From assembly GCA_022842245.1 (NCBI GenBank), contig JALHPZ010000015.1, forward strand, positions 85,756 to 149,755: DNA of 64,000 nt, given 5' to 3'. This DNA comes from Gemmataceae bacterium. Its GTDB lineage: Bacteria; Planctomycetota; Planctomycetia; Gemmatales; Gemmataceae. A program made the position numbers and the translations under genes. Positions 26,018-34,486 of the stretch are shown in pieces (within the stretch, counting starts at the first letter, position 1; every line of letters starts with the position of its first letter). The notes below the pieces were generated by a model. It was not told where the DNA came from, searched no databases, and was given only the letters and a program-made list of their open reading frames with translations.

Positions 26018-28849
26018 ATGAAAGCGAATCACCGCCATCGGCCAAAACCTCTTGGCCTTGAGACGCTGGAAGATCGTCGCGTTCCCACCATCGAACTTGT
26101 CAGTGCGAATCCAATGGGAGCCGCCGGAGATTTCCGATCAACCATCGGGGTCGACGTTCTCGATCAACAATTAAGCGCGGATGGGCGATTCGTTGTCTTT
26201 CATACATTGGCGCGGGATCTCACGCCGGAACCAGACAATAACGAATTCTCCGGCTTCGATGTCTATGTGCGTGACACGGTGAACAACACTACGGAATTGG
26301 TCTCGCGGACCCTCAACGGCGCGGAGAGCGGTTCCGGTTTCGCTCAGCGAATTTCCGCCGACGGCCGCTATGTGCTGTTCCAGGGCGGCCGGAGCGAAGG
26401 ACCAGACGGCGTGGTTCCACTCGGCTCATTCGGAGCCGCCAACAATGGCGGTGCTCATATCTATCGCCGCGATCTGCAGAACGACACGACCGTCGTCGTG
26501 ACCGCCCGCGAAGATGGGCTGGGCGGAGCGGGTGGCTTTCCCTCCACTTCCGGTGGCGCGCAGTTCGACATGAGCGACGACGGCCGCTACGTTGTGTTCG
26601 CCTATGGAGCCGACGATCTGGTGACCGGCGATACCAATGGCCAGACGGATGTGTTCATCCGCGATCTTGTGGCGGGTACCACCAAACTCGTCAGTCGAAC
26701 TACGGGAGGAGTTTCGGGCAATGGCGGTTCCGGCCGACCGATCATCAGCGGCAATGGAAAGACGGTGGTGTTCGTTTCCGGGGCGACCGACCTGACGGGC
26801 ACAAGCGACACGAACGGCGACAACGACCTCTTTGCCTATGACGTCGCCACCGGTTCCGTGACACTGATCACCAAATCCGCCGATGGTACGTCCGCCGTCA
26901 GTGGAGCCTTGCGCGGGACCAAAGTCTTCTTTCAGGACATCGACGCGAATGGCACCCTTGTCGTCTTCGGTGCCAATTCGGACAAGCTGGTGTCGAACGG
27001 CTCCTTCGGTGAACTCCTGTATCTCCACAATCTGGCCGATGGCACCACGAAACTGGTTTCCCGATTGCCTTCGACGGGTGCCGCCGCCGAGGTCGATGCC
27101 TTTGGCGGCTTCATCAGCGCGAATGGCAAGTTCATCACCGTACAATCCGGTGCTCCATTCACCGGACAGAGCGACAACGCCACCGCGATATACCTCTACG
27201 AGGTCTCGACAGGCCAGTTCATGCTCGCCACTCGAAATCCGGCGGGAGCACTCCGGACGGCCGTGTTCCCGGGCTTGAGTGCCGACGGTCGCTACGTCGC
27301 GTTCGCGAGTGGAGCGACGGACCTAGTCCCCGGCGTGGAAGTCGTTCAAGGGAACGGCCAGTTCGTGTTCGATCGATTGACCGGGCTGACATTCGCGATG
27401 AACACCAACCAAGCGGGTACGCAGGCCATCGGGATCGGCAACGATTTCAACAAGCCGTACATCTCGGCGGATGGTCGCAAGGTCGCGTTCTTTTCGTTCC
27501 AGACCTTTGGATTCACGGATACGAACAACAACAACGATGTTTTCATCAACGATGTGCCGCTGGTCGCACCCAACACCCCGCCGACCATCTCGGATGTGGG
27601 CAACCAAGCCACGACGGTCGGAGTCGCCGTGGGGCCGATCGGCTTCACCGTCGGCGACACGGAGACGGCGGCGGGAGCGCTCTCCGTCGTCGCGAAGACC
27701 TCCAACGCCACACTCATACCGCTGAACAATGTGAAGTTCGGCGGCAGCGGTGCTAACCGCACCGTGACCGTCACACCCGCAAACGGACAGACCGGCTCGG
27801 CGACCATCACGATCACCGTCACCGACGGCAACGGCGCGACCGCCAGCGATGCGTTCACGATCACCGTGAACGAACCGCCGCCCGTCCTCGTCGGTTTCCC
27901 GCAGTTCCTCGCCGGCGCGGACAAGGGAGCGGAATCGGCCACGCTCTTCGATTCCAACGGCACGAAACTCGCGAACATCACCCCGTTCCCCGGGTTCACC
28001 GGCGGCGTCCGCACCGCCGCGGCCGACTTCAACAACGACGGCATTGCCGACATCATCGCCGGCACCGGACCCGGACGCGCCACCCGCGTCGTCGTCCTCG
28101 ACGGCGTCACCCAGAAGCAACTCTTCGCCGTCGATCCGTTCGAAGCCAGCTTCACCGGCGGCGTCTACGTCGCGGCCGGCGATATGAACAGCGATGGCGT
28201 CCCCGACCTCGCCATCACCCCCGACGAGGGCGGTGGACCTCGTGTCGACATGTACTCCGGCAACGGCTTCGGAAAGATCGTCAGCTTCTTCGGCATCGAC
28301 GACGTCAACTTCCGCGGCGGTGCCCGCGCCAGCGTGGCCGACATGACCGGCGACGGCGTCGGCGACCTGATCGTCGTCGCTGGCTTCGGCGGCGGGCCGC
28401 GCGTCGCCGCGTTCGACGGCACGACCTTGAGCAAGACACCCGAGAAGATCTTCGGTGACTTCTTCGCCTTCGAGCAGACGCTGCGGAACGGCATCTTCGT
28501 GACGGCGGGCGACCTGAACGGCGACGGCTTCGCGGACCTCATCGCCGGCGGCGGCCCGGGCGGCGGACCGCGCGTGCTCGTGTTCGATGGAAAGAGTTTG
28601 CTGAGCAATCAGTACGTGAACCTGGCGAACTTCTTCGGCGGCGACCCGGACAGCCGCGGCGGCATCCGTCTGGCGGTGAAGGATCTGGACGGCGACAACC
28701 GCGCCGACCTCGTGGTCGGTTCCGGCAGTGGAGCCGGTTCGCGGGTGACGGCGTATCTGGGCAAGAACATCGCCCCCGCCGGCACGCCGCCCGCGGCCCT
28801 GGACTTCGACAGCTTCGCCGGCTTCACCGGCGGCGTCTTCGTGGGGTGA
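26018..28849 (+). CDS. large secreted protein: WD40-like/PD40 propeller, cadherin-like domain and FG-GAP repeats
   Basis: A 943-residue exported protein. It begins with a short basic region and the planctomycete export-associated motif LETLEDRR (about residues 12-19). Residues about 30-510 are TolB-like blades with repeated SADGRYV(V/A)F motifs. An Ig/cadherin-like module follows (NTPPTISDVGNQATTVGVAV to DAFTITV, about 520-625), then a C-terminal integrin-alpha-type FG-GAP/VCBS propeller (about 635-940) with repeats such as ADFNNDGIADIIAGTGPG and GDLNGDGFADLIAGGGPG, whose Asp-rich loops should bind calcium. ATG 26018 is chosen because the motif starts there. The gene is monocistronic between two gaps. 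Likely a surface adhesion or matrix protein; its partner is unknown. Confidence 0.88.
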   Translation: MKANHRHRPKPLGLETLEDRRVPTIELVSANPMGAAGDFRSTIGVDVLDQQLSADGRFVVFHTLARDLTPEPDNNEFSGFDVYVRDTVNNTTELVSRTLNGAESGSGFAQRISADGRYVLFQGGRSEGPDGVVPLGSFGAANNGGAHIYRRDLQNDTTVVVTAREDGLGGAGGFPSTSGGAQFDMSDDGRYVVFAYGADDLVTGDTNGQTDVFIRDLVAGTTKLVSRTTGGVSGNGGSGRPIISGNGKTVVFVSGATDLTGTSDTNGDNDLFAYDVATGSVTLITKSADGTSAVSGALRGTKVFFQDIDANGTLVVFGANSDKLVSNGSFGELLYLHNLADGTTKLVSRLPSTGAAAEVDAFGGFISANGKFITVQSGAPFTGQSDNATAIYLYEVSTGQFMLATRNPAGALRTAVFPGLSADGRYVAFASGATDLVPGVEVVQGNGQFVFDRLTGLTFAMNTNQAGTQAIGIGNDFNKPYISADGRKVAFFSFQTFGFTDTNNNNDVFINDVPLVAPNTPPTISDVGNQATTVGVAVGPIGFTVGDTETAAGALSVVAKTSNATLIPLNNVKFGGSGANRTVTVTPANGQTGSATITITVTDGNGATASDAFTITVNEPPPVLVGFPQFLAGADKGAESATLFDSNGTKLANITPFPGFTGGVRTAAADFNNDGIADIIAGTGPGRATRVVVLDGVTQKQLFAVDPFEASFTGGVYVAAGDMNSDGVPDLAITPDEGGGPRVDMYSGNGFGKIVSFFGIDDVNFRGGARASVADMTGDGVGDLIVVAGFGGGPRVAAFDGTTLSKTPEKIFGDFFAFEQTLRNGIFVTAGDLNGDGFADLIAGGGPGGGPRVLVFDGKSLLSNQYVNLANFFGGDPDSRGGIRLAVKDLDGDNRADLVVGSGSGAGSRVTAYLGKNIAPAGTPPAALDFDSFAGFTGGVFVG

Positions 28850-28857
28850 GCGAGAGA

Positions 28858-28899
28858 AATGCGGAATGCGGAATGCGGAATGCGGAATGCGGAATGCGG
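28858..28899 (+). repeat. six tandem copies of the heptamer AATGCGG
   Basis: Six perfect copies begin nine bases after the FG-GAP stop and lead into AGTGAAAACCGAGAC. The same junction sequence recurs nearby (28959: GTGCGGAGTGAAAACC) and the related three-copy array lies at 4731. Confidence 0.85.
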
Positions 28900-29138
28900 A
28901 GTGAAAACCGAGACTCCGTTTAGCCGCGAGGCGGAGTCTTCGGAGCCGAGCGCGAGCCAGTGCGGAGTGAAAACCAGAACCCCGGCGGCGTCAGCCGCCG
29001 GCCCGCGGACGGTCGTCCCCGGGCTTCTCCCGGAGTTGGAATGGACCGTTTGAACCCGAGTACCGGGAACCGAACGGCGGGCGGAATTTTACGTAAGTCC
29101 TTATGGGGCTTGAGTGAACCGGAGTGGGTCCGGAAAAG

Positions 29139-29184
29139 CGAGTGGGTCCGCCGGGGGGTGGCGCGGCGGCGGCGGACCCACTCG
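29139..29184. terminator. 15-base-pair hairpin, possible bidirectional terminator
   Basis: Arms 29139-29153 and 29170-29184 are exact reverse complements around a 16-base G/C-rich loop. It lies between the convergent FG-GAP and regulator genes. No T-run on either side, so factor-independent termination is uncertain. Confidence 0.45.
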
Positions 29185-29231
29185 GGGGCGGGTGAGCGAC
29201 AATCGCAGGGGGGCTTCGGGGAAGCGGTCGA

Positions 29232-30404
29232 TCAGGTTCCCTTCAGGCGGTGGAGCTTTCGGTAGGCCCCAGGGCTGAGGCCAAGTTCGCGGCGGAAGAC
29301 TTCGTAGAGTCGCTGGATGGTTCCAAATCCAACATCGCGGGCGATCGCGGTCAAGGCGCGATCCCCGTGGGCGAGTTCACGTTTCGCGCGCTCGACCCGG
29401 ACGCGGCGGATCTCGTTCGCGATCGGGCGCTTCAGAGACTTACGAAAGTAGTTTTGAAGCGTTCGCGTCTCCGCACCGACCGCGCGGGCGACGGCGTCAG
29501 GTCCGATGGGGCGGTGACTGTTCGCCGCGATGTACGCCAGCGCCGCCGCGACCACAGCGTTCTCAACTGCGTAGAAGTCGGTGGATTCGCGTACGACGAG
29601 ACCGTGGGGCGCGAGCCGGACCGGTTCCGCAGGCGGTTCGCAACCATCGATCAGTTGTTCCAGCAGTCCCGCGGCCGTATAGCCGATCCGGTCGTAACCG
29701 ATCTCGACGCTCGTGAGCGAGGGCCGCGGATGCTCGCAGAGCGTTTCCTGATTCTTGCCGGCGACGATGGCCACGTCCACCGGCACGCGCCAGCCCTTGC
29801 GTTGCGTGGCTTGCACCACCAACCGGCCATAGACCTCCTGCCCGACGTACACGCCGACGGGAGGAGTCCACCCGGCCATGGCGCGGTCGAGCAGCCGCAC
29901 GGTCGACTTCCAGTGTGCGAGGTCGCGGAACGGGTCTTGGGGAACGAACGCGGAGGCGCATCCGAACCCGGCCTCGCGCACCTGTCGCGTGAACTCCCGG
30001 ACTTCCAGTTCGTTGTCGACATTCTTCCGGGAGGTGAGGGTGGCGAACGTGCGGAACCCGCGGGCCAGAAGGTGCTCGGCGACGACGCGCCCGACATCCG
30101 TGGAATCGGGGAAGACGCCGGGCAGCAGGTGTCGCGCGGGCGAACTGGGCCACACGTTCACGACGGGGATGCGTCGTGCGGCCGCCATCCGAACGAGCGC
30201 GTGGTTGGCACGGCCGATGATGCCGTCGTAGCGGTCCGCAGGGCCTTGCCTGTGGCGGAGGGTATCGTGCGCGAACTCGTCGATGACGGTGATCCAGCCC
30301 CGCTCCTCCGCGAAACGCTGGATGCCGGCGTAAACCTCGGCGTGGCGTTTGTACGGCCACTGCAGGTCCAACATCAGCGCGATTCGTCGCGGTGCGCGGG
30401 GCAT
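29232..30404 (-). CDS. XylR-type AraC-family transcriptional regulator
   Basis: A 390-residue regulator with an N-terminal periplasmic-binding-protein-like sugar sensor (about 5-280; RIALMLDLQWPYKRHAEVYAGI start, YDGIIGRA, GVYVGQEVYGRLVV, VAIVAGKNQETLCE) and a C-terminal AraC DNA-binding domain with two helix-turn-helix motifs (VARAVGAETRTLQNYFRKSL and IARDVGFGTIQRLYEVFRRE). This architecture is that of xylose activator XylR, which binds a sugar and activates carbohydrate genes. ATG 30404 fits the fold start. It is divergent from the large esterase/sulfatase operon across 115 bases, so it probably controls that operon in response to a sugar. Confidence 0.88.
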   Translation of the reverse strand: MPRAPRRIALMLDLQWPYKRHAEVYAGIQRFAEERGWITVIDEFAHDTLRHRQGPADRYDGIIGRANHALVRMAAARRIPVVNVWPSSPARHLLPGVFPDSTDVGRVVAEHLLARGFRTFATLTSRKNVDNELEVREFTRQVREAGFGCASAFVPQDPFRDLAHWKSTVRLLDRAMAGWTPPVGVYVGQEVYGRLVVQATQRKGWRVPVDVAIVAGKNQETLCEHPRPSLTSVEIGYDRIGYTAAGLLEQLIDGCEPPAEPVRLAPHGLVVRESTDFYAVENAVVAAALAYIAANSHRPIGPDAVARAVGAETRTLQNYFRKSLKRPIANEIRRVRVERAKRELAHGDRALTAIARDVGFGTIQRLYEVFRRELGLSPGAYRKLHRLKGT

Positions 30405-30427
30405 GCCGGCGTTCTCAAATTCGCTAA

Positions 30428-30444
30428 CGTTTTTCCGGAAAACG
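30428..30444. promoter_or_regulatory. palindrome in divergent promoter region, candidate operator
   Basis: CGTTTT (30428-30433) and AAAACG (30439-30444) are inverted around TCCGG in an AT-rich stretch between the XylR-type regulator and the DUF1592 gene. Position and symmetry suit a regulator site, but a single site cannot be confirmed by eye. Confidence 0.35.
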
Positions 30445-30519
30445 ATAATCCGGCATAAGAGAATAGTATCAAATCCCGCGCGTCCACCCTCCCGCACTCC
30501 GGACCACGGACCTCGCGCA

Positions 30520-33069
30520 ATGCTTCCGCATTCCGTCCATTCCTGGCGACTGTCGATTCCCGCGATCCTCGGCGCGGTCCTGATGCTCGCGCCCGTGTGC
30601 GCCGCCGCCGGGCCAAGCGTTTCGCCCATGCCGAAGGCGATCCGCGCCGTGCTCGACGCCCACTGCGCCGACTGCCACGGCGAGGGGGGCAAGGGCGCGA
30701 TCGACGTGACCGCGCTCGACACGCTCAAGCCCCAGGACCGGCTCGACACGCTCAACAAGATCCAGGACCAGCTCTTCTACAAGATGATGCCCCCGCCGCG
30801 GGCCGAGCAGCCGGGCGCGGCGGAACTGCGATCGCTGGCGGATTGGGTCCGCGCCGAATTGCGAACCCACAAGGCGTCCAAGCTCGATGATCGGCTGCCG
30901 TATCCGGATGCCGGCAACTACGTCGACCACGCGGCGCTGTTCGACGGTTCAAACAAGGACAAAGCCTTTACCCCCGCCCGTCGCTGGCTGGTCAGCCCGC
31001 AGATCTTCGAAGAGCGTGTGCTTGACCTGTTTCAACTGGAAGGGAAGGACCGGGAGAATCTTCGGCGGTCCGGCTTTTACGGGATCACCAACCCCTTCGT
31101 GCTGCCCGACCACGCGGGCGTGCGCTATTACGACCTGACTCCGCTCGACGGCGGCCATCTGCTGGTGATGCTCGGCAATGCCGAATGGATCGCCACCAAG
31201 CAACTACAAGCGGCGCGGATGAAGGCCGGCGACCCGAACGCGGGTGTGGCGGATCCGAAGGACAAATGGTACCCGAAGGCGACCCCGTCCGCGTTCGAAG
31301 CCATCGTCGCGAAGAAGGACCCGCCCTCGGACGAGCAGATCCGATCGGCCGTCCAGCAGCAGTTCCACCTGGCGTTGCGTCGGAAGCCGACCGAGGTCGA
31401 ACTCGCACAGTATCTGAAGCTGGCGCGCGAGGCGATTGCGGTGGTCGGCAACGCGGAGGGGCTGCGACAGGTTCTCAAATCGGTGCTGCTGGAATCGGAG
31501 TTCGTCTACCGGTTGGAATTCGGCGAAGGGAAGCCGGACGAATTCGGCCGCGTGCCGCTGTCTCCGCGGGAAGCGGCGTTCGCCATCGCGTACGCGCTGG
31601 GCGACCGCGGGCCGGATGCCGAACTCCTTCGCGCGGCCGAGAGCGGCAAGCTGTCGACCCGCGCGGATTACGAGCGCGAAGTCCGCCGACTTCTGGCCGA
31701 CGGCGTTTATTTCCGCGGGCAGATCGATCCATCGCTCAACGGCATGCACATCCACTCGCACGTCGCCAGCCATCCCAAGTTGGTGCGGTTCTTCCGCGAG
31801 TTCTTCGGCTACCCCGCCGCCACGAAAGTCTTCAAGGACGTCCCACGGAGCGGCGGATATTACCGGAACCCGGACCGCGGGCACCTGGGCACGCCGGGCT
31901 GGCTTGTTCAGGAGGCCGACGAATTCGTCGTTCAACAGTTGTCACTGGACCGTCGGGTGTTCGAGCGACTGCTCACGTCGGACGAATACTTCGTGTACCA
32001 CAACATGGACGCGAAGGCCGGCCAGGCGCTTATTGCCCAGTGGAGGCAGGTGTACGAAACGCTCAAAAGCACCGAGTGGAAGACGAAGCCGGAAGCGGTG
32101 ATGGCATCGCACCAGAAGATGCTCACGGCCGCGAAGATCCTCGACCCGCGAACGAAGGAGCTCTGGCGGGAAAAGCGGTCATTCCTGTCTTACATGTACT
32201 GGTTCCAGGATACGTTCGGTCAGGGCCGCACGCCGTTCACGCGCGGGCCGTTCACCCACGGCTACTACTACGACCACTCGCCGAGTTACAGCCTGCCGCC
32301 AACCCCCAACCGGCTCCGATACGTCGGCGTCGAAACGCCGAACTACAAGGAACCAAAGGAATTCCCGGCCTTCTGGGACTACCCGGTTGAACAACCCTTC
32401 AAGGTCTCCAACCGCAAGGGCATCCTCACGCATCCGGCGTGGCTGGTCGCCTTTTCGGCGAATACCGCAACCGATCCGATCCGACGCGGGCGTTGGATCC
32501 GCGAGAAACTGCTGGCGGGGGTGGTGCCGGACGTCCCGATCACCGTGGACGCCAAGGTGCCGGACGACCCGCACCAGACGCTGCGCGAGCGAGTGCATGC
32601 GGTCACGACGGCAGCGGCGTGCACCAAGTGCCACAGCCGGATGAACGACCTCGGCTATCCGTTCGAGCAGTTCGACGACTTCGGCCGATTCCGCAAACTC
32701 GAACCGCTCGAACACCCGGACAGCCTGATCAAGGCCGGGAACGGCAAGACCACCTTCGACATCTACAAGACGAAACCGATCGATCCGACCGGGGTTCTAT
32801 CCGGTACCGGCGATGCGAAGCTGGACGGCCCGGTGACCGACTCGTTCGACCTGATCGACCGGTTGGCGAAGTCCGACCGTGTCCGGCAGTCGATCATCCG
32901 CCACGCGTTTCGGTTTTTCCTGGGCCGGAACGAACGGCCCTCCGACTCGCAGACGTTGATCGACGCGGACCGCGCATACTTGAATAGCGACGGCAGCTTC
33001 CGCGCCGTCGTGCTGTCCCTGCTGACGTCCGACTCGTTCATCTACCGCAAACAACCGGGGAACCGATGA
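30520..33069 (+). CDS. exported planctomycete cytochrome with DUF1592/DUF1588/DUF1585-type domains
   Basis: An 849-residue exported haem protein. Signal peptide about 1-30; an N-terminal cytochrome c-like motif CADCH at 49-53 followed by MMPPPR as probable axial Met region; a long helical DUF1592-type middle (LALRRKPTEVELAQYLKLAR, LLESEFVYRLEFGEG); a DUF1588-type block around a second CTKCH at 701-705 followed by DLGYPFEQFDDFGRFR; and a C-terminal DUF1585-type tail (FRFFLGRNERPSDSQTLIDAD). These families are a planctomycete hallmark and always pair with a DUF1552 partner, which here overlaps by four bases (ATGA). Role probably periplasmic electron transfer or oxidative chemistry on glycans; unproven. 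ATG 30520 opens the signal peptide. Confidence 0.88.
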   Translation: MLPHSVHSWRLSIPAILGAVLMLAPVCAAAGPSVSPMPKAIRAVLDAHCADCHGEGGKGAIDVTALDTLKPQDRLDTLNKIQDQLFYKMMPPPRAEQPGAAELRSLADWVRAELRTHKASKLDDRLPYPDAGNYVDHAALFDGSNKDKAFTPARRWLVSPQIFEERVLDLFQLEGKDRENLRRSGFYGITNPFVLPDHAGVRYYDLTPLDGGHLLVMLGNAEWIATKQLQAARMKAGDPNAGVADPKDKWYPKATPSAFEAIVAKKDPPSDEQIRSAVQQQFHLALRRKPTEVELAQYLKLAREAIAVVGNAEGLRQVLKSVLLESEFVYRLEFGEGKPDEFGRVPLSPREAAFAIAYALGDRGPDAELLRAAESGKLSTRADYEREVRRLLADGVYFRGQIDPSLNGMHIHSHVASHPKLVRFFREFFGYPAATKVFKDVPRSGGYYRNPDRGHLGTPGWLVQEADEFVVQQLSLDRRVFERLLTSDEYFVYHNMDAKAGQALIAQWRQVYETLKSTEWKTKPEAVMASHQKMLTAAKILDPRTKELWREKRSFLSYMYWFQDTFGQGRTPFTRGPFTHGYYYDHSPSYSLPPTPNRLRYVGVETPNYKEPKEFPAFWDYPVEQPFKVSNRKGILTHPAWLVAFSANTATDPIRRGRWIREKLLAGVVPDVPITVDAKVPDDPHQTLRERVHAVTTAAACTKCHSRMNDLGYPFEQFDDFGRFRKLEPLEHPDSLIKAGNGKTTFDIYKTKPIDPTGVLSGTGDAKLDGPVTDSFDLIDRLAKSDRVRQSIIRHAFRFFLGRNERPSDSQTLIDADRAYLNSDGSFRAVVLSLLTSDSFIYRKQPGNR

Positions 33070-34466
33070 CGACCACCCGACGGGATTTCATGGCGACCGC
33101 CACGCTCGGGGCGATCGCGCTCTCCCCCCGCACGGCATCGACGAAACCGGCCGGCGGAAAAGGGCCGATGCGCTTCATCTTCCTGCACAAAGGAAATGGT
33201 CTGTTCCCGTCCGTGATGGTGCCGCCGTCGCTGAGCAAGGACGACGCCGCGACGGAGGCGAAGAAGGGGCCGCTCAACCTCGACCTCGCGAAGCATGAAT
33301 TGCCCGCGTGGATGAAGCCGCTGGCCACGCACCAGACCGACCTGACGATCCTCCAGGGGCTTTCCGGGAAGATGTGCACCACCGGGCACCATACCTGGTG
33401 TTCGTCGCTCGGCGCCTTCAAGGCGAACGAGCGGATCAGTTCCATCAAGTGGGCCACCGTCGATTTCGAGCTGGCGAAACTGTTTCCGTCGCCGATGGAG
33501 CACATCGAACTGGCCTGCTTCCCGCTCGGCGGGGGGAACGCCCGCGGCACCCTCAATGGCATCGCGACCGGGTTCTCGGCCCGCGGCCCGCAACAGCCGA
33601 ACTATGCCTTCGGTTCGCCGAAGGTGGCCGTGCAGGAACTGTTCAAGTCGGTCTCCGCCGACAAGACAGTACAGGCGCAGGCGCAGTTGGCGCGGAGCGG
33701 GCTGGAGTTCGCCGCCCGACGGGAAGGAAAACTGGCCGAGCGCACCACCGGCGGAGAGCGCGGGAAAGTGCAAAGCTACGCCGACTCGCTGGAAGCCATC
33801 CGCGAACGGGACCGCAAGGTGGACGCGATGGCCGACGCCATCCGCCCGCACGTGCCCAAACTGGACGCGAAATACCTCGCCGAGGACATGACCACCGTCG
33901 ACCGCCAGCGCGGGCATGTCGAAGTGCTCCTGGCGGCGCTGATCTCCGGACTGACCAACATCGTCGCCTTCACCGTGGACGAACTGGGCCACGAATACAC
34001 CGGGCTTGCCGGTCTCGAAACGGAAAAGGTGAACCTGCACGACGTCGGGCATGGCAAGCCGGTCGGCAAACTCACCGCCGAGGAGGTCCGCTTCGCCGTC
34101 CGCCGCCAGCATATGACGCTCGTCGACACGATCGCCAGCCGATTGAAAAAGATGCCCGAAGGCGACGGTACGATGTTCGACAACACCATGATCTTCTACT
34201 TCCCCGACAACGGCGAGACCCATCACTCGCACGGCACCGAGTACCCCTTCGTCGTGCTGTCCGGGAAGAACGCACAACTCGACATCCGCGGGCGCTACAT
34301 CCGCCTGCCGAACTACGGCGAACCGGGGCACAAGACGCTCGGCAACTGGTACACCACGCTGCTGAACGCCTACGGCAACCCGGTCCGGCACTACGGCGAC
34401 CCCGACCCCGGCCTAGCCCGGTTCGGCATCGACCAGACCGGTGCCATCAAACCATTCCTCGGCTGA
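33066..34466 (+). CDS. DUF1552 twin-arginine exported protein
   Basis: A 466-residue protein with a Tat signal (TRRDFMATATLG) and a DUF1552 domain covering the rest. Seen: FIFLHKGNGLFP, a HHTWCSSLGAF block, and C-terminal FYFPDNGETHHSHGTEYPFV, which recalls the alkaline-phosphatase/sulfatase-like fold of the related DUF1501 family. Export in folded form by Tat suggests a bound cofactor or metal. It starts inside the stop of the DUF1592 gene (ATGA overlap), so the two are co-translated and probably form a complex. The biochemical activity of this family is not established. Confidence 0.9.
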   Translation: MTTTRRDFMATATLGAIALSPRTASTKPAGGKGPMRFIFLHKGNGLFPSVMVPPSLSKDDAATEAKKGPLNLDLAKHELPAWMKPLATHQTDLTILQGLSGKMCTTGHHTWCSSLGAFKANERISSIKWATVDFELAKLFPSPMEHIELACFPLGGGNARGTLNGIATGFSARGPQQPNYAFGSPKVAVQELFKSVSADKTVQAQAQLARSGLEFAARREGKLAERTTGGERGKVQSYADSLEAIRERDRKVDAMADAIRPHVPKLDAKYLAEDMTTVDRQRGHVEVLLAALISGLTNIVAFTVDELGHEYTGLAGLETEKVNLHDVGHGKPVGKLTAEEVRFAVRRQHMTLVDTIASRLKKMPEGDGTMFDNTMIFYFPDNGETHHSHGTEYPFVVLSGKNAQLDIRGRYIRLPNYGEPGHKTLGNWYTTLLNAYGNPVRHYGDPDPGLARFGIDQTGAIKPFLG

Positions 34467-34486
34467 CCCGCTCCCCAGGTGCCTCC

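Larger units (their letters stand above)
28850..29231. other. 382-base gap of repeat sequence between convergent genes
   Basis: No gene. It contains the heptamer array, two small hairpins (GACTCCG...CGGAGTC near 28911-28937 and CCGGCGGCGTCAGCCGCCGG near 28981-29000), and a large hairpin at 29139-29184. Both neighbouring genes end here, so termination signals are expected. Confidence 0.6.
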
